DNA of 64,000 nt from Actinomycetota bacterium (GTDB lineage: Bacteria > Actinomycetota > Thermoleophilia > BMS3ABIN01). The position numbers and the translations under genes are program-made. Shown piece by piece: positions 50,547 through 59,452 of this stretch (positions are counted from its first letter, which is position 1; every line of letters begins with the position of its first letter). The notes beneath the pieces were generated by a model. That model worked only from the letters and a program-made list of their open reading frames with translations. It was not told the DNA's origin and ran no database searches. The stretch is taken from assembly GCA_016235065.1 (NCBI GenBank), contig JACRMB010000003.1, forward strand, positions 62,001-126,000, written 5' to 3'.

Positions 50547-51353
50547 TTATCCGAACCTTCCCGTGATGTAGTTTTCAGTTTCCTTGCGGTCAGGCATGGT
50601 GAAGATCTTGCTGGTGGGACCATATTCAACGAGCCGGCCGGGCTCCCCTGTTTCCTGGATAAGCATGAACCCGGTGAATTCAGAGACGCGGGCGGCCTGC
50701 TGCATGTTATGAGTGACGATGATGATGGTGTAGTTCTTCTTGAGGGAGTCCATCGTGTCTTCGATCTGCTGGGTCGCAACGGGATCGAGGGCGGAACAGG
50801 GTTCATCCATGAGGATTATCTCGGGTTCGACCGCGAGTGTGCGGGCAATGCAAAGACGCTGCTGCTGCCCGCCAGAGAGCTCCATGGCCGAAGTCTTCAG
50901 CTTGTTCTTCACTTCTTTCCAGAGCGCAGCCTGTTTCAGCGCCCGTTCGACGATGCCATCAAGTTCATCGCTGCTTTTTCTTCCCTGGATGCGGGGTCCG
51001 TAGGCGACGTTGTCATAGATGGATTTGGGGAACGGATTGGGCTTCTGGAAGATCTCACCGACCCGGGAGCGCAGCCCGACCACATCGACGTCAGGCGCAT
51101 ATATGTCCCTGCCGTCCAGCAGGACTTCGCCGGTGACCCTGGTCTTGCCCATGACCTCGTGCATGCGGTTCATCAGTCTCAGCACCGTCGACTTGCCACA
51201 ACCGGATGGGCCGATGAGCGCCGTCACCGTGTTCTGCCGGATCTCCAGGTTGATATCCTCCAGCGCCTTGAAATCACCATAATAGAAATCAACACCTTTG
51301 AGCTGCACTATGCTTTTTGTTGCGATGTCTCCCGTCGCTTCCGCGGCTACCAT
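50547..51353 (-). CDS. pstB: Phosphate ABC transporter ATP-binding protein
   Basis: A 268-residue ATPase: [21 protein letters not shown], Walker [29 protein letters not shown] (a PstB hallmark), signature [15 protein letters not shown], Walker [13 protein letters not shown]. It powers phosphate import through PstC-PstA. ATG at 51353 is chosen because AGGAGG lies upstream and the sequence before it is the pstA coding end; the genes overlap by 7 bp. Confidence 0.96.
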   Translation of the reverse strand: MVAAEATGDIATKSIVQLKGVDFYYGDFKALEDINLEIRQNTVTALIGPSGCGKSTVLRLMNRMHEVMGKTRVTGEVLLDGRDIYAPDVDVVGLRSRVGEIFQKPNPFPKSIYDNVAYGPRIQGRKSSDELDGIVERALKQAALWKEVKNKLKTSAMELSGGQQQRLCIARTLAVEPEIILMDEPCSALDPVATQQIEDTMDSLKKNYTIIIVTHNMQQAARVSEFTGFMLIQETGEPGRLVEYGPTSKIFTMPDRKETENYITGRFG

Positions 51354-52213
51354 TTTTTCTTCCTCCTGAATCTGGCCCGGACGGCGGCGGCCGTGAGCGT
51401 GAATGACAATACCAGCAACAGCAGGACCAGGGCGGTGCCCCATTTTATCTCATCGGGCATGCCTGGAACCTGGGTGGATATGGTGTAAAGGTGATATGGC
51501 AGCGCCATGGCCTGGCTGAAAGGCGAATCCGGCAGGGTCGGCAGGAAGAAGGCCGCCACTGTGAACATGATCGCGGCGGTCTCGCCGGCTGCGCGTCCCA
51601 CTGCCAGTACAGTTCCCGTGATGATTCCCGGAATGGCGTTTGGCAGCACAACCCGCCTGATCGTTTGCCAGCGGGTCGCGCCCAGAGCAAGCGACGCCTG
51701 CCGGAAAGACTGGGGCACTGCTATCAGAGCTTCTTCGGCGGCGGTGATGACGACCGGGAGCACCAGCAGGCCCAGGGTCAACGAGCCGGCCAGCAGCGAA
51801 GTGCCGAATTGCATGAGCAGCACAAAGAGCCCCAGACCGAATAGTCCATAGACTACGGAAGGCACGCCAGCCATATTGGCGATAGCAAGCCGGATGGCCC
51901 GGGTAAGGCGGCCCTGAGACGCATATTCGGTCAGGTAGACGGCTGCCAGGGTGCCGACGGGGACCGAGAAGATCACGGTACCGAGGACCAGATAGAAAGT
52001 CCCGACGATGGCGGGGAAGATGCCACCGGCTTTCATCCCCTGGGTCGGCATCGAGGTAAGGAACTCCGGGGTCAGCGCCCGCCCGCCTTTAACAACCAGG
52101 TAGATGAGGATGGCGATCACGGGCGCCACGGCGATAGCTGTGATCAACGCCATCAGCGAGTGGGCGATCTTCTCATAAACCAGCTGTTTGCGATGGGCTT
52201 TCAGTTCACTCAC
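51347..52213 (-). CDS. pstA: Phosphate ABC transporter permease PstA
   Basis: A 288-residue permease with six helices. The EAA-type loop [29 protein letters not shown] marks the ATPase docking site. Other family sequence: [33 protein letters not shown]. It overlaps pstC by 8 bp and pstB by 7 bp, indicating translational coupling. Confidence 0.95.
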   Translation of the reverse strand: MSELKAHRKQLVYEKIAHSLMALITAIAVAPVIAILIYLVVKGGRALTPEFLTSMPTQGMKAGGIFPAIVGTFYLVLGTVIFSVPVGTLAAVYLTEYASQGRLTRAIRLAIANMAGVPSVVYGLFGLGLFVLLMQFGTSLLAGSLTLGLLVLPVVITAAEEALIAVPQSFRQASLALGATRWQTIRRVVLPNAIPGIITGTVLAVGRAAGETAAIMFTVAAFFLPTLPDSPFSQAMALPYHLYTISTQVPGMPDEIKWGTALVLLLLVLSFTLTAAAVRARFRRKKKW

Positions 52214-53096
52214 TCTCCCGGTAGCGGTAGAGGATGAGGTCGGCGATCCAGTTGACCGCGAAAGTTATGATGAACAGAACCAGGCCCACGGCGAAAAGGG
52301 CGAAATAATGGGAGCTGCCGAAGACGGTCTCGCCCATCTCCTGGGCGATAGTGCCGGTCAGGGTCCGGACCGGTTTGAGCACCGAGTCTACCGAGGTCGG
52401 CATCACGGCGGCGTTGCCGGTCACCATCAGCACTACCATGGTCTCACCGATCGCCCGGCCGATACCCAGCATCACCGCGGCTGAGATGCCTGACATGGCC
52501 GCCGGCACAACCACCCGTCCGGTGGTCTGCCAGCTTGTCGCCCCCATCGCAAGCGAACCCTCTCGATATGACCGGGGAACGGCGTTGATGGCATCTTCGG
52601 CGATGGAGACGATAGTCGGCAGGGCCATGAAGGCGAGCATGATACCGCCGGTCAGCGCCGTCAGCCCGGTGTTGAGATTGAGTGCGTCCTGGATAAAAGG
52701 CGCCAGCAGCGTTAGGCCGATGAACGCGAGCACCACGGAAGGAATCGCCGCGACTATCTCCATCAGCGGCTTGAGGATCTCCTTGAGCCAGCCCGGCGCG
52801 ATCTCGGCGATGTAGATGGCAGTGCCGATGCCCAGCGGGATCGCTATCGCTATGGCGATCACCGTAACCAGCATCGAACCCAGCACCAGCGGCAGGATCC
52901 CGAAAACGGGAGGTTCTGAGATCGGGTACCAGTTCTGCCCGGTAATGAAATCCAGGAGCGAATAGCTGCCGAACAGCGACAGGGCGTCGCGGGTCAGAAA
53001 GGCAAAAATAAGGACAACCACGGCTATGGAGAGGACTCCACAGCCGAGGATGACCTTGCCTATTATGGACTCTTTTAGTTTTTGCGCTCTCTTCAA
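52206..53096 (-). CDS. pstC: Phosphate ABC transporter permease PstC
   Basis: A 296-residue permease with six helices: FGILPLVLGSMLVTVIAIAIAIPLGIGTAIYIAEIAPGWLKEILKPLMEIVAAIPSVV and the docking loop SYREGSLAMGATSWQTTGRVVVPAAMSGI. ATG at 53096. It is separated from pstS by 86 bp that include a strong hairpin. Confidence 0.95.
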   Translation of the reverse strand: MKRAQKLKESIIGKVILGCGVLSIAVVVLIFAFLTRDALSLFGSYSLLDFITGQNWYPISEPPVFGILPLVLGSMLVTVIAIAIAIPLGIGTAIYIAEIAPGWLKEILKPLMEIVAAIPSVVLAFIGLTLLAPFIQDALNLNTGLTALTGGIMLAFMALPTIVSIAEDAINAVPRSYREGSLAMGATSWQTTGRVVVPAAMSGISAAVMLGIGRAIGETMVVLMVTGNAAVMPTSVDSVLKPVRTLTGTIAQEMGETVFGSSHYFALFAVGLVLFIITFAVNWIADLILYRYRESE

Positions 53097-53122
53097 GCTT
53101 CTCCGTCAATTCCGGAATATAT

Positions 53123-53160
53123 CGAAGCACCCCGGGCGCCATGTGGCCTGGGGTGCTTCG
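53123..53160. other. Hairpin between pstS and pstC
   Basis: Perfect 11-bp stem CGAAGCACCCC/GGGGTGCTTCG. No T-tract follows on the minus strand, so it more likely stabilises the pstS message or causes partial attenuation, giving more binding protein than permease. Confidence 0.7.
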
Positions 53161-53182
53161 TCTGCGATTCCTACCGTCGCTG

Positions 53183-54094
53183 CTATTTCGTTAGCGGTAC
53201 GAACTCGAGTTCTTCCACGACCTTCTGACCGTCGGGGCCAGTGATCCATGCAAGGTAATCCGTCACCGTCTGGGGAGCGCCCTGCTTGGTATACATGTAA
53301 AGCGGGCGGGAGACGGGATAGCTGCCATCCTGGACTGAGGCCACGGTAGGCATGACCGCTGAGGAGGCAGCATCCTTCTTGACCTTCAGTGCCTTGAGGT
53401 CACCCTTGACGTAACCGAGGCCGACATAGCCGATGCCGTTCGGATTCTGCAGGGTCTCATCCACGATCGCCTGTGATGACGGAAGGAGAAGGGCGCTCGA
53501 CGCAAACTCGACCTTGCCGTCGCTCTTGCCCTTGTTGAGGATGTGTTCCTTGAAGAAGACATGGGTGCCCGAGTTGCTTTCGCGGGAGAGGAGCACGATC
53601 TGGCCCGGGTCGCCGCCGACGTCCTGCCAGTCGGTTATCTTGCCGGAGAAGATGTCGGCCAGCTGGTCGACGCTGAGTTCGCTCACCTTGTTGTCCTTAT
53701 TGACGACAATGGCGATTCCGTCGAGGGCTACCTTGTTTTCGACGACGTCAATGCCCTTGGCGGCTGCGTCTTCCTTCTCCTGTTTCTTCATCTCACGCGA
53801 TGAATCCGCTACGTCAGTGGTTCCATTTATCATGGCGGTTATTCCGGTGCCCGAACCGCCGCCGGTCACGGCGATATTGACCTGCGGGTTCGATTTCATA
53901 TATTCCTCAGCCCACATCTGGGCCAGGTTCACCATGGTGTCAGAACCCTTCACCTGGATGGCGCCGCCTTTGGAGCCGCCCGCGCCCCCGGTGGAATTCT
54001 GGTTGCCGCAGCCGATTGCGGCGAACAGGAAAGCGGCTACAAGCCCGGAGGCCAGTACCGCCGCAATACTTCTTTTCACACTTTTAGTTGTCAT
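53183..54094 (-). CDS. pstS: Phosphate-binding lipoprotein PstS
   Basis: A 303-residue extracytoplasmic binding protein. Signal peptide with lipobox FAAIGC, a Gly/Ser linker, then KGSDTMVNLAQMWAEEY, TGGGSGTGITAMINGTTDVADSSREMK and SRESNSGTHVFFKEHIL, which hold the phosphate-binding Ser, Asp and Arg residues. It captures phosphate for PstCAB. ATG at 54094 has AAAGGAGA upstream. A four-unit PHO box lies 65-105 bp upstream. Confidence 0.95.
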   Translation of the reverse strand: MTTKSVKRSIAAVLASGLVAAFLFAAIGCGNQNSTGGAGGSKGGAIQVKGSDTMVNLAQMWAEEYMKSNPQVNIAVTGGGSGTGITAMINGTTDVADSSREMKKQEKEDAAAKGIDVVENKVALDGIAIVVNKDNKVSELSVDQLADIFSGKITDWQDVGGDPGQIVLLSRESNSGTHVFFKEHILNKGKSDGKVEFASSALLLPSSQAIVDETLQNPNGIGYVGLGYVKGDLKALKVKKDAASSAVMPTVASVQDGSYPVSRPLYMYTKQGAPQTVTDYLAWITGPDGQKVVEELEFVPLTK

Positions 54095-54158
54095 GCGTGT
54101 CGATCTCCTTTTTGTCGTTCTTTTCTGTTGAAGGCTAGCAGAATGAGATTCCGCGCAG

Positions 54159-54197
54159 GTTACAAAGGCGTTAAAGAAATGTGAACAAATTGTGAAC
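54159..54197 (-). promoter_or_regulatory. PHO-box array upstream of pstS
   Basis: Four 11-bp-spaced direct repeats on the minus strand: GTTCAC (54197-54192), GTTCAC (54186-54181), TTTAAC (54175-54170) and TGTAAC (54164-54159). This matches PhoP/PhoB direct-repeat operators of actinobacteria (GTTCACC with 11-bp period). Confidence 0.85.
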
Positions 54198-54215
54198 GGG
54201 CGGTATGACCGCCCG
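54197..54215 (-). terminator. Hairpin after the PHO-controlled small gene
   Basis: CGGGCGGT-3 nt-ACCGCCCG, perfect 8-bp stem, 39 bp after the stop of the small gene and adjoining the PHO box of pstS. T-rich but interrupted sequence follows on the minus strand, so termination is possible, not certain. Confidence 0.5.
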
Positions 54216-54253
54216 GGACCTGCGCAGGGGATTCGTTCGCAAGCCGCGGTTCA

Positions 54254-54508
54254 TCAGGTGATGTAGACGGCTTTACTGGAACAGGTTGCCTTGTGAAGGT
54301 AACCGCATTCCGTTCCATCGTCGCTGGCTATATAGCCCTCCAGGTCGCTGATGACTCTCTCGACACGCCAGACCGGTATCCGCAGGGTCTCGCTGATGGA
54401 TGAGATCTCGACAGGATAATCCGCATACTCCTTGAGCATGTACAGGACATAGATCTTGTCCTTGCTGCTGCAGACTTCCTTTTCCGGAAGTATTGTTGTG
54501 ATGCTCAC
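54254..54508 (-). CDS. Small winged-helix-like protein under PHO control
   Basis: An 84-residue protein. DKIYVLYMLKEYADYPVEISSISETLRIPVWRVERVISDLEGYI reads as a compact helix-turn-helix/winged-helix: helix, then a recognition-like helix after RIPVWRV. The remainder has three cysteines (CSSKD, ECGY, ATCSS). GTG at 54508 follows AAAGGAGG by 5 nt; a GTG at 54514 overlaps the SD. A four-unit PHO box precedes it, so it should be induced on phosphate starvation and may be a secondary regulator. Family not recognised. Confidence 0.75.
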   Translation of the reverse strand: MSITTILPEKEVCSSKDKIYVLYMLKEYADYPVEISSISETLRIPVWRVERVISDLEGYIASDDGTECGYLHKATCSSKAVYIT

Positions 54509-54572
54509 TTTCACCTCCTTTCACAGGTTCGTATCGTCACCATGGATGCTAGAGGTTTTCCCTGGCGCGCAG

Positions 54573-54611
54573 GTTAAATGGTCGTGAACGAATTGTGACA
54601 AGAAGGTGAAC
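54573..54611 (-). promoter_or_regulatory. PHO-box array upstream of the small winged-helix gene
   Basis: Four units at 11-bp spacing on the minus strand: GTTCAC (54611-54606), TGTCAC (54600-54595), GTTCAC (54589-54584) and TTTAAC (54578-54573). Same architecture as the pstS array, including a fourth unit starting TTTAAC. Confidence 0.85.
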
Positions 54612-54712
54612 GCAGGCGGTGCAGATTCGTCGTGGTTGGGTCAGGAGCGTAGCGATAAGTAAGCACAATCTTTCAGCGATAGGCGTCCGGCGTTGCGCCG
54701 GGCTATGGTCCC

Positions 54713-55447
54713 CTACCCCAGGGCCAGCGCCGTCGCCAGCATCAGGGCGAAGCCGGCGGTGAAGAGCATGGGGACGCTGTAGTCTTTCCAGTTGGTCTCG
54801 TGGGCGATCGGCAGCAGGTCGCTGGTGGAGATATACAGGAAGGTGCCAGCCGAGAGGCCGATGGCGAATCCCAGCGCCTGGTCGCTGGCGCTGGCGAAGA
54901 AGAGCCCGATGACTGCGCCGATGATCGCCTGGACTGCCAGCAGGATCAGTACCCACCAGGCCTTCGAGCGTTTGTAGCCGCAGGAGAGCATGACACTGGC
55001 GACCGATACGCCGCTGGGGAAGCTGTGGGCGAGGACGGCGAAGGCGACGACCAGCCCCAGGGAAGCGCGGGCCTCCCCGCTGACGGCGATTGAAAAACCG
55101 TCGAGCATGGTGTGGAAGCCGATGCCGACCAGGGCGAAGAAGCCGAAGGGGTGCACCTTGCAGCCCTGCTCCCGGCAGGCGTGGACCATGGTCACCTTCT
55201 CGATCAGGTAGAGCAGCATGAAACCGGCGCTGACGCCGAGGACGGCGCTGCTATCCGCAAGCTCGATGCTTTCCGGCAGCATATCGTTGATACCCGCGGA
55301 AAGAAGGACGCCCGCGGAAAAAGCCACCAGCAGCGATATGCCCCGCTCGCCGAGCTGCTTTCGCGCCAGGGGCAGGCTGCCTCCGGCGATGGTGAAGGCG
55401 GCGGCCAATGAGGCCAGCAGTACGGAGGTCATGGCTTCAGACATCAT
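54713..55447 (-). CDS. ZIP-family metal transporter
   Basis: A 244-residue protein with eight helices. Metal-site motifs are GIGFHTMLDGFSIAV in helix 4, AHSFPSGVSVASVML in helix 5 and STSDLLPIAHE later, as in ZupT/ZIP zinc importers. An extracellular loop HACREQGCKVHP could bind metal. ATG at 55447 or 55444 behind GGGAGA. Expected substrates are Zn2+, Fe2+ or Mn2+. Confidence 0.92.
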   Translation of the reverse strand: MMSEAMTSVLLASLAAAFTIAGGSLPLARKQLGERGISLLVAFSAGVLLSAGINDMLPESIELADSSAVLGVSAGFMLLYLIEKVTMVHACREQGCKVHPFGFFALVGIGFHTMLDGFSIAVSGEARASLGLVVAFAVLAHSFPSGVSVASVMLSCGYKRSKAWWVLILLAVQAIIGAVIGLFFASASDQALGFAIGLSAGTFLYISTSDLLPIAHETNWKDYSVPMLFTAGFALMLATALALG

Positions 55448-55495
55448 TCTCCCGTTTGTGCAGGGCAGCCGGTTCGGGCGTGTGATGACGGCTGA

Positions 55496-55894
55496 TCAAT
55501 TATCCGCCATTACCTTGATATAAGCCTTGCGATTGCGCGGCCCGTCGAACTCGCAGAAATAGATGGACTGCCAGGTGCCGAGCACCAGGCGGCCGCCGCT
55601 GACCAGGATCGTCTCCGAGGAACCGAACAGTGATGTCTTGATATGGGCGGCGGAATTGCCTTCTCCGTGGGCGTAGCCGTCGTTCCAGGGGATGACCTTG
55701 TCGAGCTCGGCCTCGATATCCCGGCGTACGGCGGGGTCGGCCCCCTCGTTGATGGTCACCGCCGCGGTCGTGTGAGGGACGAAGACCAGGCAGACGCCGT
55801 CGACGACGCCGCTCCTGTCGACGGCCTCCTGTACCTTACCGGAAATATCTATCAGCTCGCTCCGTGAGCTGCTGGAGATCCTGATCTCATCCAT
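55496..55894 (-). CDS. YjbQ/UPF0047 family protein
   Basis: A 132-residue protein of the UPF0047 family: VFVPHTTAAVTINEGADPAVRRDIEAELDKVIPW, HGEGNSAAHIKTSLFGSSETILV and LGTWQSIYFCEFDGPRNR. The conserved His, Glu and Asp residues form a putative metal site. Escherichia coli YjbQ has weak thiamin phosphate synthase activity; the true role is unclear. ATG at 55894 has AAGGAGG upstream. Confidence 0.92.
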   Translation of the reverse strand: MDEIRISSSSRSELIDISGKVQEAVDRSGVVDGVCLVFVPHTTAAVTINEGADPAVRRDIEAELDKVIPWNDGYAHGEGNSAAHIKTSLFGSSETILVSGGRLVLGTWQSIYFCEFDGPRNRKAYIKVMADN

Positions 55895-55933
55895 GCCGGC
55901 CTCCTTCGCCGTCGCTCCTGCCGATCGCCCGTA

Positions 55934-56518
55934 TTATAAGTAATGAAGGTAGACAGTCCAACCGCATCCGGATGCCAGGCCGACAAACATGCCGGCCAGC
56001 ACATCAGAGGGAAAGTGCACTCCGACGTAGACCCGGGACCATGAGACCAGGAAGGCCAGGCTGTAGAAAAACGGCCAGAGGGACGGCCGGAAGTAGACGA
56101 AGATCGTGGCCGCCGCGAAAGACATGGCCGCATGTGACGACGGGAAGGACTTGCTCGAAGGCACGCCCACGAGCGGTTCGAGGCCGGGTTCGTCGAGCGC
56201 CGGCCGTTCAATGCGCAGGATGCTCTTGATGACGAAGTTGAACGCCAGGGTCGAGTAGACCACGAGCGGGATCATGACGATCATCCCCCGGCCGTTGGTG
56301 ATCCCGCCGATCCAGAGAGTGAATGCCAGGCCCAGCCAGAGGAGCCCGTAGTTGCCGCTTATCGAGAGCGCGGTCAGGAATGTCTGCAGCGGCTGGGAAT
56401 GCCAGCGGGTGCGGATGGCGACGAAGAGGCGCCGGTCGAGGCCGGGATTATCCGTGGCCGCTGCGGCCTGCGTAGCGCCCTCTCCGGCATGCTGCTCTTT
56501 CGGAGGTTCCGGATTCAA
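55934..56518 (-). CDS. PAP2-family phosphatase
   Basis: A 194-residue membrane enzyme with five to six helices and the three PAP2 motifs: KSILRIERP, SFPSSHAAM (variant of PSGH) and SRVYVGVHFPSDVL. Probably recycles undecaprenyl pyrophosphate or removes phosphate from lipid phosphates at the outer membrane face. TTG at 56518 overlaps the stop of the upstream gene (TTGA) and has GGAGG upstream, indicating coupling. Confidence 0.92.
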   Translation of the reverse strand: MNPEPPKEQHAGEGATQAAAATDNPGLDRRLFVAIRTRWHSQPLQTFLTALSISGNYGLLWLGLAFTLWIGGITNGRGMIVMIPLVVYSTLAFNFVIKSILRIERPALDEPGLEPLVGVPSSKSFPSSHAAMSFAAATIFVYFRPSLWPFFYSLAFLVSWSRVYVGVHFPSDVLAGMFVGLASGCGWTVYLHYL

Positions 56519-56796
56519 TGGGCCTCCACTTCCGGCTGGTAAATCTCAAAGGCGAGGCCTGCGCCGGAGAGAGTCGCCCTGATTCCATCCATATCCGCGG
56601 TCCGGACCTCGACGGCCAGCCCGCAGAGGCCGGTCATGGCGTCCGGCGGTTTGGGCACCACGTCGCACCAGAAGCCGTCGTCGATGATCGACTGCTCGGC
56701 TGCCATTGATGTGTGGGTGGTATCGAACAGGAGGATAGTCGTTGCTGCTTCGCCTAGGCTGCTCCGGTCGCCTGGATTATCAGAAGATTCCGCCAC
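56515..56796 (-). CDS. DUF3343 family protein
   Basis: A 93-residue protein with TILLFDTTHTSMAAEQSIIDDG and DVVPKPPDAMTGLCGLAVEV. The Thr/His helix and the CGLA loop are the DUF3343 (putative Se/S carrier-like) signature. Members are often linked to sulfur or selenium transfer; direct evidence is lacking. GTG at 56796 is 2 bp after the SAM hydrolase stop. It lies between that gene and the PAP2 gene in one operon. Confidence 0.82.
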   Translation of the reverse strand: MAESSDNPGDRSSLGEAATTILLFDTTHTSMAAEQSIIDDGFWCDVVPKPPDAMTGLCGLAVEVRTADMDGIRATLSGAGLAFEIYQPEVEAH

Positions 56797-56798
56797 GG

Positions 56799-57614
56799 TC
56801 AGCCGAGTGCCCGGAATGACAGCTGGTTCCCCGGTATTATCTGGAAGACACCGGCGGCATCTCCCTGGTTGACCGCGAAGGAGATCTTGCGGTAGGAATC
56901 TTCATAGACCATCAGCTCCTCGGGGTCCACATCCGAGAATGAGCGCACGAAGGGGACTTTCCAGTGCTCATCGCCGTGCTGGACTTCCAGCATCGCGCCG
57001 ACTGAGGCGCCTGCCTGTTCCAGCTGCTCCCGGCTGAGGTGCAGCTGCACGTTGCCGAAGCGGTCGATGTAGATGGCGGTCGCGGTCACTTCGGGCCCGG
57101 CGATGGCCGGTTCGGGAAGTTCCAGCCGCTCAAGTGAGTCGACCGGCACCGGCGCTCCCAGCTTCTCCAGCTCGATGCCTCGAGACAGATGGGCCGCGGC
57201 CGGCGAGAACAGGTCGCGCCCTTCAAAAGTCTTGCAGACCTCGGGCAGGCTGTAGGTGGAACAGGCCAGCTCTACCGCAGCCTCCGGTCCACCGAGCACA
57301 TCGGCTGCCAGCGAGAGCAGGCCGTTGTCGGGGCCGACCAGATATTGCCCGGATGACGTGCGGATGGCCACAGGCTTGCGCTGCCCGCCGACCCCGGGGT
57401 CCACTACCGCCAGGGTCACGCTTTCCGGCAGGTAAGGGATAGCGTTGGCCAGGATGACCGCGCCCTGAAGGATGTCATGGCGCTCGACGCCATGGGTGAT
57501 GTCGATGATCTCCACCTCGGGAGCGATCTTCTTGATGACGCCGTGGCAGGTTCCGACGAAGTCGTCGGAAAGGCCAAAATCGCTGAGGAAGGTTATGAAT
57601 TTATGTTCCGCCAT
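56799..57614 (-). CDS. SAM hydroxide adenosyltransferase (DUF62, SAM hydrolase)
   Basis: A 271-residue enzyme of the fluorinase/chlorinase superfamily: ITFLSDFGLSDDFVGTCHGVI with the conserved Asp, IIDITHGVERHDILQGA, VVDPGVGGQRKPVAI and VGPDNGLLS, and a C-terminal domain with IDRFGNVQLHL. The halide-binding features of fluorinase are not evident, so it should hydrolyse S-adenosylmethionine to adenosine and methionine. ATG at 57614 follows GGGGG by 5 nt. Confidence 0.9.
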   Translation of the reverse strand: MAEHKFITFLSDFGLSDDFVGTCHGVIKKIAPEVEIIDITHGVERHDILQGAVILANAIPYLPESVTLAVVDPGVGGQRKPVAIRTSSGQYLVGPDNGLLSLAADVLGGPEAAVELACSTYSLPEVCKTFEGRDLFSPAAAHLSRGIELEKLGAPVPVDSLERLELPEPAIAGPEVTATAIYIDRFGNVQLHLSREQLEQAGASVGAMLEVQHGDEHWKVPFVRSFSDVDPEELMVYEDSYRKISFAVNQGDAAGVFQIIPGNQLSFRALG

Positions 57615-57722
57615 GACGACCCCCAAAGAAGTGGACGTGACTGTTCGCGCCACGCCGCCAGTATATCAAATCAAATCGCTGTCTCACTCGGACCCACCCG
57701 CCTCACGCAGCTTTATTTAGCC

Positions 57723-58441
57723 TCACGCCGCCTGGACCGGCTCTACGCCAGCCGGGACCGTCATGCCGCCCCGCCCTCCCGTCCCTACCGAAGCCTCCGC
57801 CCGCGCCTTTATCCCCAGGAGCATCCGCCGTTCCATGATCGAATGCGCCGGCTCCAGCCCGTACTTGTTCCAGATATAGCCGGAGAAGCTCGGCCGGAAA
57901 TCCGAGCGGGTGCGGGCGATCAGCCTGCTGGTCTCTTCGCCGACCCTGGCAATATGAAAGTCCAGGTCCCATAGGGAAGGTTCTTGGCGAAGTTCTCTGC
58001 CGGGCTACCCGGGGTGCGCAGCACCAGTGCCCGTTCGCGCTCCACAAGAACCACCTCATAGCGCAGGTCGGCGGGATAGCCTTCGCGCACCAGCCGGATC
58101 GTATCCCCCGGCTCCAGGTGCTGGAATTCCGGGATGATGCGATCGGCGCTGTGGATGTCAAAGCCCAGCAGGTTCTCCAGCCAGTCGTAACTGTAGAGGC
58201 CGCCGCGGCCCTGCCCGATCTGAACCAGCCAGGGCCAGACCAGGGCCGCCGGGGCGTGGATGGTCACGGCATGGTTGGTCACATAGCGGGGCGTGCCGAC
58301 GATATCGTCGCCGGGCATCGCCGTGTTCACCTCTTCTTCGGTAGCGCCCCAGCGGAGTATCCGCGGGCGCAGGATCGAGGCATAACTGGCAATCGCCGCC
58401 GCGGAGATCGAGGCGGCCATGCCGGACCTGGTTATTCTCAT
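57723..58441 (-). pseudogene. SRPBCC-type protein interrupted by a frameshift
   Basis: The first frame (58441 to about 57955) encodes a helix, then an SRPBCC/polyketide-cyclase-like domain (VTIHAPAALVWPWLVQIGQGRGGLYSYDWLENLLG, FQHLEPGDTIRL, YGTWTFIL). It then runs into a stop at 57920. The expected continuation, TSRLIARTRSDFRPSFSGYI and beyond, lies in another frame and ends at 57723. A one-base deletion (or two-base insertion) near 57950-57970 explains this; it may be a real mutation or a sequencing error. Confidence 0.7.
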
Positions 58442-58520
58442 GCGGGACAAAACTCAGCCTCTCTATGCGTCTTCACTGCATCTTCAATGTCGTGGCGCCG
58501 GGCCGTTACCATTTGGAACA

Positions 58521-59324
58521 TCAGGTGACTTTCAGGCCCAGCGTTCCCAGGGCCACACTCGGCACTATATAGAGCACGGGTTTCAGGCCGGTGAGAGCCG
58601 CTTCGGTCCAGAAACCGCCCTCCTTCCTGGTCAGGTCGTCGCCGATATTCAGACTGCCCAGCACCGAGCCGGGCGTGATCTTGGCGGCGGTTGCGCCGGG
58701 AATGCTGATAGTGACTGTTGCAAAACCGGCGCTGAGCCTGACCTCGCCGTCTCGCTTCAGGGCGCCGCCGAAGTCAAAATCATAGGTCGCGGCGCCGCCA
58801 TCCATCGACATCGAAGCGAAGTTGGCGTTGGCCAGGTTGCGCATGACCAGTGTGGATGCGCCCGAGTCGATGTCGATCTCGTCCATCTCCTCCGGATTTG
58901 GCTCCGAGAAATCGAATTCGCAGCTGCCGGCGCCCTGCTTGATCTTGAGATGGGTCAGCGGCAGGCCTCCCAGGTCGAGGACAGCCTCGCTGGCGCCGGT
59001 CTCGACGATGAGGCTGAACGGCCGGCCTTTTCCGAGCTTAAGCTCCATGCGGGGCGCGCCAGCGAAGGGATTCTTGAGTCGCGATATCTTGCCGGACTGG
59101 GTTATCCGCACCGAACCGCCGCCCTCGTCGACGACTTTCGATTCCAGGCCGCCGGTGGGGTCTTCGTAGGTCCCGCTGATCCAGACGCCGCTACCCTCAG
59201 TGCTGCTGCCGGCGCTATCCCCAGCCGAGACCTTGAGCCGGCAGCCGCCGACGCTGATCTTCAGCTGGAGCTTTTCGGCGTCGGGGTACGGCACTTTTAT
59301 TTCCGCGCTTTTAACGGCTTCCAT
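58521..59324 (-). CDS. LiaF/toastrack-like beta-helical domain protein
   Basis: A 267-residue protein without a signal peptide or membrane helix. It consists of repeated short beta strands with DSGASTLVMRNLANANFASMSMDGGAATYDFDFGG and LSAGFATVTISIPGATAAKI, the stacked pattern of DUF2154/DUF4097-type (LiaF C-terminal) domains often linked to envelope stress sensing. A short hydrophobic end follows. ATG at 59324 is chosen because GGGAGG lies 5 nt upstream. Function unproven. Confidence 0.75.
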   Translation of the reverse strand: MEAVKSAEIKVPYPDAEKLQLKISVGGCRLKVSAGDSAGSSTEGSGVWISGTYEDPTGGLESKVVDEGGGSVRITQSGKISRLKNPFAGAPRMELKLGKGRPFSLIVETGASEAVLDLGGLPLTHLKIKQGAGSCEFDFSEPNPEEMDEIDIDSGASTLVMRNLANANFASMSMDGGAATYDFDFGGALKRDGEVRLSAGFATVTISIPGATAAKITPGSVLGSLNIGDDLTRKEGGFWTEAALTGLKPVLYIVPSVALGTLGLKVT

Positions 59325-59452
59325 GCGAACCTCCCGATGTGTTTCCCCTGTAAGTTCCGGTTTCCCGGGGGAGGCGGAGTTCAAACACTACGTCACAGCA
59401 TGAAAGGTGACGGAGATTGTTCAAAGGCCGTCTATTGTGAAAGCGCTCTGAG

